The notes: generated by a model from the letters alone, not told the origin. A DNA stretch of 12,809 bases from Candidatus Saccharibacteria bacterium UBA4727 (GCA_002404195.1 DHJF01000015.1:455-13263), one strand, 5' to 3'; shown: positions 1 through 5,010, counted from the first letter of the stretch. Made by a program: numbers and translations.

Positions 1-479
1 ACCGCGACACGAGTGGTGTGATGATTGGCGCCCGCAACGAAGCGACCGCAACCATGCTGCAAAAGCAATTTGCCGACCGCAAAACCAAGAAAACCTACAT
101 CGCTATCTTGAAGGGTCATCCAAAGCAAAGCGAAGCCAAGATTGACCTACCAATTGGCCGTAACCCGAACGCACCGAGCACCTTCCGTGTCGACCCTAAG
201 GGCAAGCCAGCCATCACCAGCTACCGCGTGCTGGCCGAAGATAAAAAGAACAGCCTAGTTGAGCTTCAGCCAAAAACTGGTCGCACACACCAGCTACGCG
301 TTCACATGCAGTACCTCGGTACGCCGATTCTTGGTGACCGTGTCTATGGAAAAGCTGATGAACGCCTGTATCTCCATGCTTATTCACTCGAGGTGACGAT
401 TCCGGTTAGCGACCGTCGCACGTTCACTGCGCCAGTCCCGGCTGATTTTACTACTCACTTTGCAGAAGCGAAACGCTAA
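1..479 (+). CDS. RluA-family 23S/tRNA pseudouridine synthase, 5'-truncated by window edge
   Basis: This is the C-terminal part of an RluA/RluD-type pseudouridine synthase, which isomerises uridines in 23S rRNA or tRNA. The reading frame is open from base 3, so the gene begins upstream of the window. The first residues visible are R-D-T-S-G-V, the end of the family's HRLDxxTSG motif, so the catalytic Asp lies about one codon outside the window. Later conserved blocks are present: IGRNP with KPAITSYRVL, then LQPKTGRTHQLRVHM followed by LGTPILGDRVYG, which form the C-terminal half of the catalytic fold. The GTG at 18 is an internal Val, not a start. The stop is TAA at 477-479, and the next gene begins two bases later, so the two are probably co-transcribed. 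The target uridine cannot be read from this fragment. The family call is firm; subfamily (RluD-like or RluC-like) is open. Confidence 0.93.
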   Translation, partial: RDTSGVMIGARNEATATMLQKQFADRKTKKTYIAILKGHPKQSEAKIDLPIGRNPNAPSTFRVDPKGKPAITSYRVLAEDKKNSLVELQPKTGRTHQLRVHMQYLGTPILGDRVYGKADERLYLHAYSLEVTIPVSDRRTFTAPVPADFTTHFAEAKR

Positions 480-481
480 CG

Positions 482-1303
482 ATGCTGGCGGTACATCCTA
501 CTGCCCAGGCGCGCATCGATACCTTAGTTACTGATTTACCACAGGCAGTTCTTTTGAGTGGCACGCGTGGCGTTGGACTCTACACCATTGCCAGGAGTAT
601 TGCGGCGAAGCAGCTCTTCGCCGAAGTTCGACCGCAAAACATCAAAGAGCAGGTTGATAGTGAGCATGGTACGATTAGCGTCAAAATGATTCGCGAACTG
701 TACAATCAGACGGGTACAAAACAAAGCAACAGGCAGGTCGTTATTATCGACGACGCTGATAAAATGAGCCGTGGCGCCCAAGCTGCTTTTTTAAAGCTAC
801 TTGAAGAGCCAAACAGTCATATTCACTTCATTCTCACCACTCATGCACCTCAAGATCTCTTAAAGACCATTCGCTCAAGGCTACAAGAGACTGTCATAGG
901 GCCGATTACCCCAGAGCAGACCATAATACTCCTCAGTACTCTAAACGTCACAGATGTGGCCAAAACAGCTCAGCTGCGCTATATTGCCATGGGCCTCCCG
1001 GCTGAACTGATACGACTTGCGACCGATACCGACTATTTTACGGCCAGGGCAGGCGTGATGGGTGACGCACGCACTCTATTGCAAGGCAGCGCGTACGCGA
1101 AACTGTTGATTGCTCAAAAGTATCATAGTCAGCGCGAGACCGCACTGCAACTAATTGATAGTGCACTGTTGATGGCGCGGCGCAGTCTGAGCGATAAGCC
1201 GCAGCATGGCCTAGTCGTGCAGCTCGATAAGCTTCTTAAAACCCGGCTTGCCATCGCAAGCAATGGCAATATCCGCTTACAGCTCGCTCTGTTTGTGTTA
1301 TAG
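482..1303 (+). CDS. holB: DNA polymerase III delta-prime-like clamp-loader subunit (AAA+)
   Basis: A 273-residue AAA+ protein resembling the delta-prime subunit of the replicative clamp loader, the rigid non-hydrolysing arm that works with delta and tau/gamma. Visible blocks: a degenerate Walker A, GTRGVGLYT (27-35), in which the P-loop Lys is replaced by Leu; Walker B VVIIDDADK (86-94); LLEEP (106-110); the sensor-1 region FILTTHAP (116-122); and IRSR (130-133) where active loaders have SRC. Loss of the P-loop Lys is usual for delta-prime. The protein has no cysteine at all, so the four-Cys zinc module found in many clamp-loader subunits is missing; the loop after the P-loop (about 40-65) is short. 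It starts two bases after the pseudouridine synthase stop with no clear Shine-Dalgarno, which suggests translational coupling. The C-terminal third is divergent. A different inactive AAA+ role is possible but less likely. Confidence 0.82.
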   Translation: MLAVHPTAQARIDTLVTDLPQAVLLSGTRGVGLYTIARSIAAKQLFAEVRPQNIKEQVDSEHGTISVKMIRELYNQTGTKQSNRQVVIIDDADKMSRGAQAAFLKLLEEPNSHIHFILTTHAPQDLLKTIRSRLQETVIGPITPEQTIILLSTLNVTDVAKTAQLRYIAMGLPAELIRLATDTDYFTARAGVMGDARTLLQGSAYAKLLIAQKYHSQRETALQLIDSALLMARRSLSDKPQHGLVVQLDKLLKTRLAIASNGNIRLQLALFVL

Positions 1304-1344
1304 CGGTACGAATAAATCGAACCGCTGCAACACACCCTCACTCG

Positions 1345-1372
1345 GCAGAACATAAGTAAGATGATGTTCTGC
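1345..1372. repeat. 9-bp perfect inverted repeat between holB-like and TPR genes
   Basis: GCAGAACAT (1345-1353) and ATGTTCTGC (1364-1372) form a perfect 9-bp stem with a 10-nt loop. No T-run follows, so it is a poor intrinsic terminator. The right arm covers the expected -35 position of the TPR gene promoter, so it could be an operator; it could also be a 3' end stabiliser for the upstream mRNA. Confidence 0.55.
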
Positions 1373-1385
1373 GCTCGTTCGGTTG

Positions 1386-1394
1386 TGTTATAAT
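1386..1394 (+). promoter_or_regulatory. Extended -10 promoter (TGTTATAAT) of TPR gene
   Basis: A perfect TATAAT with the TGn extension ends 9 nt before the ATG at 1404. No good -35 is visible at the expected distance. The predicted mRNA would carry only about 3 nt before the start codon. Confidence 0.7.
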
Positions 1395-1403
1395 AGAAGT
1401 ACT

Positions 1404-2054
1404 ATGTTAGCAATTCTATTAGTATGTGTGTTTGGTGTGTGGGCAGTTTTACGTCACCAAACCATCAACGAAGTAGTGACCGATCTACCGGTCAAAATCT
1501 CTGAAAAACTAGACCAGCTCTGGAGTGTTGCTCAGGAGTCTCTGCGTGACCGCAAATATCTGCGTGCTGAGAAAGCCCTTCTTACCATTCTTCGCGTCGA
1601 CGAACGTAACGCAACCGCTTATAACCGTCTTGGTATTTTGTACGCCAAACAGCAAGCCTTTAAGGATGCTATCGAATGTTTTGAAATCGCTCAGAGCCTC
1701 GAGCCAAGCGCGAGTAGCTTGCATAATGTTGGTCTGATTTATTACGAAACTGGCAATTACGAAAAAGCTGGTCTCGCCTTTGAACAAGCCCTGACGATGG
1801 AAAACGACCTGGCCTCACGACACATCGCGTACGCCAAGGTACAAGAAAAACTTGGCCGCAACAAGCGAATGATCGAGTCGTTAGAACAAGCTGTTGCTCT
1901 CGACCCGATTCCACAAACGCTGACCGTTCTCGCTGATGCCTACGACCGTAATGGTCAGGAAGAGCTCGCCCTTCGCCTACGCGAAAAAGCCGCAAAGATC
2001 ATTATTCCCCAAGGCCAGCCGCGCCGCGTCCGCCAAGTACGCCGGGTGATGTAG
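1404..2054 (+). CDS. Membrane-anchored tetratricopeptide repeat (TPR) protein
   Basis: A 216-residue protein. I place the start at ATG 1404 rather than the upstream in-frame TTG at 1383, because TTG 1383 would put the perfect -10 box inside the gene. Residues 1-16 are hydrophobic (MLAILLVCVFGVWAVL) and form an N-terminal membrane anchor or uncleaved signal. Residues about 40-197 contain TPR-like helix pairs; the clearest are AYNRLGILYAKQQAFKDAI (72-90), LHNVGLIYYETGNYEKAGLAFEQAL (106-130), and the repeat ending LEQAVALDP (160-168). The C-terminus is very basic (RRVRQVRRVM). TPRs are protein-protein scaffolds, so this may assemble a complex at the membrane; the partner cannot be read. It is preceded by a 100-bp gap with its own promoter. 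The fold is confident, the role unknown. Confidence 0.88.
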   Translation: MLAILLVCVFGVWAVLRHQTINEVVTDLPVKISEKLDQLWSVAQESLRDRKYLRAEKALLTILRVDERNATAYNRLGILYAKQQAFKDAIECFEIAQSLEPSASSLHNVGLIYYETGNYEKAGLAFEQALTMENDLASRHIAYAKVQEKLGRNKRMIESLEQAVALDPIPQTLTVLADAYDRNGQEELALRLREKAAKIIIPQGQPRRVRQVRRVM

Positions 2055-2058
2055 CCGT

Positions 2059-2086
2059 TTGGCAATCCTTAATAATCTGATATAAT
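2059..2086 (+). promoter_or_regulatory. Promoter of the 2131 gene: TTGGCA-N16-TATAAT
   Basis: TTGGCA (2059-2064), a 16-nt spacer and TATAAT (2081-2086), with TGA just before the -10 (extended -10). The leader to ATG 2131 would be about 38 nt. It contains AGGAGG (2121-2126) four bases before the start, a near-ideal Shine-Dalgarno. Confidence 0.75.
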
Positions 2087-2130
2087 ATAAAACAAGTTCG
2101 TTTCTTTTACAGCCGTAGACAGGAGGCATC

Positions 2131-2418
2131 ATGTATCTTCCCAGCAACCACCGGGAGACAAGTGACTCGCTTGAACTCATCATTCGCAGCTACCACTACC
2201 CTGAGAGTGGATTTTTACAAATGATAGCCGAAAAAGAGCTGCAATCACGGTTTCGCGATTTATTCGCCGAAATCGAGCTTGTACTCATCGCGTGCGCGAG
2301 CGCCTCCGTCATACAGTCCAGTGATAACCAACGTCTGGCTGCGAGTGTGACATGTCGCGCTAGTGCATCTATCATTGATGGAAAACGCATACGTCTGGCC
2401 TTGCCGCCACTTGTCTAA
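2131..2418 (+). CDS. Hypothetical 95-residue protein
   Basis: I do not recognise this protein. It is a 95-residue, mostly soluble sequence. An N-terminal helical part has the acidic/aromatic stretch ELIIRSYHYPESGFLQMIAE (15-34), a middle helix runs RFRDLFAEIELVLIACASAS, and a Ser/Ala-rich C-terminal half ends ALPPLV. No signal peptide or certain membrane segment is seen. Support that it is a gene comes from its surroundings: a good promoter at 2059-2086, the strongest Shine-Dalgarno in the window (AGGAGG, 4 nt before ATG), and a terminator hairpin 22 bp after the stop. It is the only gene here with this classical leader plus Shine-Dalgarno layout as a lone unit, so it may be strongly translated. 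The function is unknown. Confidence 0.7.
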   Translation: MYLPSNHRETSDSLELIIRSYHYPESGFLQMIAEKELQSRFRDLFAEIELVLIACASASVIQSSDNQRLAASVTCRASASIIDGKRIRLALPPLV

Positions 2419-2439
2419 GCCAAGCCATCAAACGAACAA

Positions 2440-2466
2440 AGGCCCTGAAGATTTATTTCAGGGCCT
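2440..2466. terminator. Bidirectional intrinsic terminator between 2131 gene and HIT gene
   Basis: AGGCCCTGAA (2440-2449) and TTCAGGGCCT (2457-2466) form a perfect 10-bp stem with a 7-nt loop. On the minus strand the stem is followed by TTTGTTCGTTT, a usable U-tract for the HIT gene, which stops 4 bp before the hairpin. On the plus strand a weaker GCTTTATA follows. Confidence 0.85.
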
Positions 2467-2469
2467 GCT

Positions 2470-2916
2470 TTATACTTCTATGGATTGCTTTAGTTCAGTC
2501 GCTACTGCAGAAAGTTCCGCTTCGGGGGAATCTTCGCGAGAACCAGGTCGGTAGAGAAATTCACGGGGCTCATACTCAATGATACCAGCATCGCCAGGGG
2601 TTCGTGGCACGACATGCAAATGAAAATGAGGCACTGATTGACCATATTCCTTACCTTCATTCCAGGCACAGTTAAAACCTTCCGCACCATAGGCACGGTG
2701 CAAACCATTCTTTACAACATGCAAAAGTTCAAAAATATCACCTCGTTCAACGTCAGTCAACTCTTCAAATGTTTCAACCACTCGCTTAGGCGAAATAAGA
2801 GTGTGGCCGGGTGTAATCGGAATATTCGTGAGGAATGCAAAAGCCGTTTCGTTTTCGGCGACAGTTCGCTCTTTGATTTCAGGTAAGGTCGTAAAGATTG
2901 ATTGTTTTTCAGACAT
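2470..2916 (-). CDS. HIT-family nucleotide hydrolase/transferase
   Basis: A 148-residue histidine-triad protein. HIT proteins are small cytoplasmic homodimers that split nucleoside phosphoramidates or dinucleoside polyphosphates such as Ap4A. The signature HFHLHVVPR is at about residues 97-105, and the middle His (about 99) is the expected nucleophile. Upstream blocks also fit: ETAFAFLTNIPITPGHTLISP (about 22-42) and FNCAWNEGKEYGQSVPHFH with the conserved N and G residues. I use ATG 2916 (MSEKQSIFTT). A longer in-frame reading to 3003 would add an atypical 29-residue tail overlapping the upstream gene, and an extended -10 (TGGTATACT) sits exactly 6 nt before ATG 2916. It lies 29 bp downstream of the small membrane protein on the same strand. 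The exact substrate is not predictable. Confidence 0.92.
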   Translation of the reverse strand: MSEKQSIFTTLPEIKERTVAENETAFAFLTNIPITPGHTLISPKRVVETFEELTDVERGDIFELLHVVKNGLHRAYGAEGFNCAWNEGKEYGQSVPHFHLHVVPRTPGDAGIIEYEPREFLYRPGSREDSPEAELSAVATELKQSIEV

Positions 2917-2922
2917 AGAGAT

Positions 2923-2931
2923 AGTATACCA
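2923..2931 (-). promoter_or_regulatory. Extended -10 (TGGTATACT) of HIT gene, predicted leaderless
   Basis: Read on the minus strand, TGG-TATACT ends 6 nt before ATG 2916. A typical 6-nt discriminator puts the first transcribed base on the A of ATG. No convincing -35 was found. Confidence 0.65.
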
Positions 2932-2945
2932 AAAAATGCTAAGTA

Positions 2946-3146
2946 CTAACGAGTCGCATAGGCGACGATAACGATCGTTAGCCCAACAAGAAGTAACAGC
3001 CAATAGATGACCGTTATAATAATAGCGATCAGAGGAAGTTTTTGGTTTTTTCCCTGAGAAGCTGGAAGCGGAATAAACTCCGCTGGATATATGAGGGCAG
3101 CTGGGAGAAATGCGATAATGTAGGCGATGCGACGGAGGGTGTTCAT
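2946..3146 (-). CDS. Small two-helix membrane protein, unknown function
   Basis: A 66-residue protein with two predicted membrane helices: about residues 7-25 (AYIIAFLPAALIYPAEFI) and 37-62 (LPLIAIIITVIYWLLLLVGL...). A short polar loop (SQGKNQK) joins them, and basic residues sit at both termini. No family is recognised. The gene is supported by an extended -10 box (TGCTATACT) exactly 6 nt before ATG 3146, the same layout as its neighbour. The stop at 2946 is 29 bp before the HIT start, and the HIT promoter lies in that gap, so the two may be partly co-transcribed. Confidence 0.68.
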   Translation of the reverse strand: MNTLRRIAYIIAFLPAALIYPAEFIPLPASQGKNQKLPLIAIIITVIYWLLLLVGLTIVIVAYATR

Positions 3147-3152
3147 AGGGAA

Positions 3153-3161
3153 AGTATAGCA
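3153..3161 (-). promoter_or_regulatory. Extended -10 (TGCTATACT) of the 66-residue membrane protein gene
   Basis: On the minus strand TGC-TATACT ends 6 nt before ATG 3146, predicting a leaderless transcript. It shares its -10 hexamer and spacing with the HIT gene promoter. Confidence 0.65.
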
Positions 3162-3357
3162 GAGAATAGTAGGGAAGTAGGACGGCGATCGCTGACGCTC
3201 CCTATTTCCGCTTATTCATTAAAATGAGCAAGCTAATTTTAATTTCAATCGCTGCACGAACCTACGAACTTTTGCCGGAAACAAAAGACTTCGTAGGTTT
3301 GAACGCTACGGGCACCAAGTGAAATACCCTATGCGGCGAGGCATAGGGTATTTCACT
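3162..3357. other. Hairpin-rich non-coding spacer downstream of tRNA-Tyr
   Basis: About 200 bp without a convincing gene. It holds ATTAAAAT/ATTTTAAT inverted arms (3218-3225/3236-3243), a long two-part hairpin (3259-3299), and most of a 22-bp inverted repeat that runs into tRNA-Tyr (3312-3363). None has a clear T-run. Parts of the two right-hand structures are copies of the tRNA-Tyr 3' end (see findings). Confidence 0.6.
3259..3299. repeat. Imperfect hairpin built on the tRNA-Tyr T-arm sequence
   Basis: AACCTACGAA (3259-3268) pairs with TTCGTAGGTT (3290-3299). Nested inside, CTTTTG (3269-3274) pairs with CAAAAG (3282-3287) around a 7-nt loop, leaving a 2-nt bulge. The left arm with two more bases (CGAACCTACGAA, 3257-3268) is identical to 3377-3388 inside tRNA-Tyr. 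Confidence 0.75.
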
Positions 3358-3363
3358 TGGTGC
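3312..3363. repeat. 22-bp perfect inverted repeat fused to the tRNA-Tyr 3' end
   Basis: Left arm 3312-3333 and right arm 3342-3363 are exact reverse complements around the 8-nt loop CGGCGAGG. The right arm contains the last two acceptor-stem bases, the discriminator and the encoded CCA of tRNA-Tyr, followed by its 16-nt trailer. Neither strand has a T-run after it, so it is not a standard intrinsic terminator. Confidence 0.9.
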
Positions 3364-3442
3364 TGGAAGTAGGACTCGAACCTACGAAGCCGAAAGGCGG
3401 GAGATTTACAGTCTCCTGTGATTGCCACTACACGATTCCAGC
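3358..3442 (-). tRNA. tRNA-Tyr (anticodon GTA), CCA encoded
   Basis: On the minus strand the acceptor arms GCTGGAA/TTCCAGC close a cloverleaf. The anticodon stem-loop is GGAGA-CTGTAAA-TCTCC, giving anticodon GTA. The variable arm GCC-TTTC-GGC is of class II type as expected for tRNA-Tyr, and the T-arm is GTAGG-TTCGAGT-CCTAC. The discriminator is A (3361) and CCA is encoded (3358-3360). It lies 28 bp downstream of tRNA-Thr(UGU), so the two are probably one transcript. The 3' end is embedded in a long inverted repeat. Confidence 0.96.
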
Positions 3443-3470
3443 CCGTAACTCAAATGAATGAATTCTAATA

Positions 3471-3547
3471 TGGAGCCGCTTTACGGATTCGAACCGTAGA
3501 CCTGCTGTTTACAAAACAGCTGCTCTAACCAGCTGAGCTAAAGCGGC
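3471..3547 (-). tRNA. tRNA-Thr (anticodon TGT), CCA encoded
   Basis: On the minus strand GCCGCTT/AAGCGGC form the acceptor stem. The D-arm is GCTCAGCTGGTTAGAGC, the anticodon arm is GCTGT-TTTGTAA-ACAGC (anticodon TGT), and the T-arm is TACGG-TTCGAAT-CCGTA. The discriminator is T with CCA encoded at 3471-3473. It is the first gene of a Thr-Tyr pair, a pairing common in bacteria. Confidence 0.96.
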
Positions 3548-3570
3548 ATATATACCGTAGTACAGATACA

Positions 3571-3599
3571 AGTGTACATAATTTTTTATTGAATAGCAA
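3571..3599 (-). promoter_or_regulatory. Candidate promoter of the tRNA-Thr/tRNA-Tyr pair
   Basis: On the minus strand TTGCTA (3599-3594), 17 nt and TACACT (3576-3571) lie 23 nt before the tRNA-Thr 5' end. The spacing is ideal and each hexamer matches consensus at four positions. An A/T-rich spacer supports it. Confidence 0.45.
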
Positions 3600-3633
3600 C
3601 CCCTTGAGCTTATAAATAATTAGTGAAGCTGCA

Positions 3634-3642
3634 TGCTACAAT
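3634..3642 (+). promoter_or_regulatory. Extended -10 (TGCTACAAT) of the LAGLIDADG-like gene
   Basis: TGC-TACAAT ends 9 nt before ATG 3652, the same spacing as for the TPR gene. The same CATGCTACAAT string recurs in the rpmG promoter (4432-4442). Confidence 0.65.
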
Positions 3643-3651
3643 AGCTGTAGT

Positions 3652-4236
3652 ATGATACAGAAATCGATACTACAAGAACTCTATGGCGAAGACGGTAAAT
3701 CAATGGCGGAAATTGCCAGTCGATTAGGCTGTTCCGCGAATACCGTCGATTATTGGATGAGGATACATAAAATTCCCAAGCGCTCAATTAGTGACGCTAT
3801 CTACATGAAACACAACCCTGATGGCGATCCATTTATCATGCCGAAAATACAGACCATGCAACAGGCGGAACTATACGGTCTCGGTATTGGCCTATACTGG
3901 GGTGAGGGCACCAAGGCTAATAAATATGCTGTACGGCTTGGCAACACGGATCCGGAGCTTCTAAAAATGTTTAAACGATTTCTCGTGGAGCTCTTCGGAA
4001 TCAATCCGCAAGATTTGCGCTATAGCCTGCAGATCTTCACTGATATCGATCAAAAAGAGGCTCTTCGCTACTGGTATGAGCAACTCGAGGCTATTCCTTC
4101 GCAGTTTTATAAAGTTCACGTTACAATATCGGGTTCAATCGGCACTTACAGAAAGAAAAGTCAGTACGGAGTTGTCACTATCTACTACCACAATAAGAAA
4201 TTACGTGATATTCTAGTTAAGATGTTGCCGCGATAG
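3652..4236 (+). CDS. HTH plus LAGLIDADG-like domain protein
   Basis: A 194-residue protein in two parts. Residues about 15-42 form a resolvase/sigma-like helix-turn-helix (GKSMAEIASRLGCSANTVDYWMRIHKIP). Residues about 72-194 resemble one LAGLIDADG homing-endonuclease unit: LYGLGIGLYWGEGTK (74-88) is the motif helix with acidic Glu at about 85. It is followed by LGNTDPELLKMFKRFLVELFGI, a typical pattern in that fold, and two more strand-helix segments ending KLRDILVKML. A single motif implies a homodimer if it cuts DNA. It may instead be a DNA-binding regulator derived from the fold. Small proteins of this design are frequent in candidate-phyla genomes. The last 10 bases, including the TAG stop, lie inside tRNA-Thr(GGU). 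It is flanked on the other side by tRNA genes on the opposite strand. Domain assignment is fairly sure, activity unproven. Confidence 0.8.
   Translation: MIQKSILQELYGEDGKSMAEIASRLGCSANTVDYWMRIHKIPKRSISDAIYMKHNPDGDPFIMPKIQTMQQAELYGLGIGLYWGEGTKANKYAVRLGNTDPELLKMFKRFLVELFGINPQDLRYSLQIFTDIDQKEALRYWYEQLEAIPSQFYKVHVTISGSIGTYRKKSQYGVVTIYYHNKKLRDILVKMLPR
4206..4214 (+). promoter_or_regulatory. Possible internal promoter for tRNA-Thr(GGU)
   Basis: TGA-TATTCT inside the 3' end of the LAGLIDADG-like gene ends 12 nt before the tRNA 5' end. That is the same distance as between the tRNA-Trp -10 box and tRNA-Trp. No -35 is apparent. The tRNA could also be made from the upstream gene's transcript. Confidence 0.4.
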
Positions 4237-4302
4237 CTCAGTCGGTAGAGCGTTTGCATGGTAAGCAAAAGGTCCCGAGTTCGAATCTCGGTCGTGGCTC
4301 CA
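4227..4302 (+). tRNA. tRNA-Thr (anticodon GGT), CCA encoded
   Basis: The acceptor stem is GCCGCGA/TCGTGGC (one G-U pair). The D-arm is GCTCAGTCGGTAGAGC, the anticodon arm is TTTGC-ATGGTAA-GCAAA (anticodon GGT), and the T-arm is CCGAG-TTCGAAT-CTCGG. The discriminator is T, with CCA at 4300-4302. Its first 10 bases overlap the end of the upstream ORF. Confidence 0.96.
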
Positions 4303-4312
4303 CATAGTTTAT

Positions 4313-4337
4313 TACCCCATTTTAGGGGTATTTTTTT
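4313..4337 (+). terminator. Intrinsic terminator of tRNA-Thr(GGU)
   Basis: TACCCC (4313-4318) pairs with GGGGTA (4325-4330) over a 6-nt loop, followed by seven T's (4331-4337). It is 10 bp after the tRNA CCA. Confidence 0.88.
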
Positions 4338-4413
4338 CATCAAACACTCTTGTCTGTAGCGAAACAATCAAGGGGTTTTATCCTATCATAACGATTTTAT
4401 ATACGTCGACCCC

Positions 4414-4442
4414 TAGCAATTCAAATAAATTCATGCTACAAT
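4414..4442 (+). promoter_or_regulatory. Promoter of rpmG: TAGCAA-N17-TACAAT
   Basis: TAGCAA (4414-4419), 17 nt and TACAAT (4437-4442), with TGC just before the -10. The preceding ACCCC makes the string ACCCCTAGCA, which recurs at exactly the same distance before the tRNA-Trp -10 box, suggesting a shared promoter class. The leader to ATG 4480 is about 30 nt. Confidence 0.65.
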
Positions 4443-4479
4443 TAACAAGATTGCAATAACAAATCTAAGTGAGTAAGTA

Positions 4480-4686
4480 ATGGCAAAGAAGAATACAAAG
4501 CGCAAATTGGTTGGTCTCGTCAGTGATCTTAGCGGTCACCGCACCTACTACACCACAAAAAACACGCAAACGACAACGGAAAAGCTTGTTTTAAAGAAAT
4601 ATGATCCTGTTGCGCGAACCCACGCAACCTACACTGAAACTAAGAAGAACCTCGGTCGTAACGAAATTAAACCTCGCAAGGGTTAA
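4480..4686 (+). CDS. rpmG: 50S ribosomal protein L33, zinc-free type
   Basis: A 68-residue L33, a small basic protein of the large ribosomal subunit near the E site. The core is typical: KRKLVGLVSDLSGHRTYYTTKN, then EKLVLKKYDPVARTHATYTETK. The usual CxxC pairs of zinc-binding L33 are absent, so it is the zinc-independent form, like the E. coli protein with its DPVVRQHVxY segment. It is longer than most (about 50-55 residues) because of a basic tail of roughly 13 residues (KNLGRNEIKPRKG). The leader contains TAAGTGAG about 8 nt before ATG, a weak Shine-Dalgarno-like site. A strong terminator follows directly after the stop, so it is a single-gene unit. Confidence 0.95.
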   Translation: MAKKNTKRKLVGLVSDLSGHRTYYTTKNTQTTTEKLVLKKYDPVARTHATYTETKKNLGRNEIKPRKG

Positions 4687-4693
4687 TTCCACA

Positions 4694-4720
4694 AAAAACG
4701 CTCCATCTCGGAGCGTTTTT
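4694..4720. terminator. Bidirectional intrinsic terminator after rpmG
   Basis: CGCTCC (4699-4704) and GGAGCG (4710-4715) form the stem over a 5-nt loop. It is flanked by five A's on the left and five T's on the right, so it can act in both directions. The promoter of the next gene starts at the last T of the tract. Confidence 0.92.
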
Positions 4721-4728
4721 GCTATAGT
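4720..4728 (+). promoter_or_regulatory. Extended -10 (TGCTATAGT) of the 4735 gene, abutting the rpmG terminator
   Basis: TGC-TATAGT ends exactly 6 nt before ATG 4735, predicting a leaderless mRNA. Its T at 4720 is the last base of the terminator T-run, so terminator, promoter and start codon are packed into about 40 bp. Confidence 0.65.
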
Positions 4729-4734
4729 ACTATT

Positions 4735-5010
4735 ATGCTCGAAACAGAATACCGTAAACAACAGCAAAAGATTAATGATAAGCGCAGCTGGCCACTCACG
4801 ATTACTTTTAGTATCTTGGCACTATTTCCAATCTCTGGTATCGTTGCCGTTCTAGAATATGTCGGCAACAATATGCCGCTCATTCTAACGGTCATTGTTC
4901 CATTAGCTCTTATTTCTCTGGTGCTCGTCGGCGCAGCCATCAACGGTGGCCGTAAAGTTGCAGTCGACGCATTCGATGCCGTGATGAGTATTCTCTTTTA
5001 TTGGCCCTAA
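4735..5010 (+). CDS. Two-helix membrane protein, unknown function
   Basis: A 91-residue protein with a charged N-terminus (LETEYRKQQQKINDKRS) and two hydrophobic helices at about 20-42 (PLTITFSILALFPISGIVAVL) and 47-70 (MPLILTVIVPLALISLVLVGAAI). A short tail ends FYWP. No family is recognised. The gene is supported by its extended -10 at exactly 6 nt. It converges with the 234-residue protein gene. In the 54-bp gap only a weak GGCC-CTAAAT-GGCC hairpin overlapping the stop codon and an A/T-rich run are seen. Confidence 0.7.
   Translation: MLETEYRKQQQKINDKRSWPLTITFSILALFPISGIVAVLEYVGNNMPLILTVIVPLALISLVLVGAAINGGRKVAVDAFDAVMSILFYWP

Noticed and set aside
2917..3003. 29-residue N-terminal extension of the HIT protein
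   Set aside because: It overlaps the upstream gene's 3' end, is unlike HIT N-termini, and contains the gene's own -10 box.
3290..3317. Plus-strand tRNA-like or tmRNA-like 3' end (T-arm-like stem followed by GGGCACCA)
   Set aside because: The acceptor side is only four bases, the T-stem has a mismatch, and no matching 5' half lies upstream. It is better read as an inverted, decayed copy of the tRNA-Tyr 3' end.
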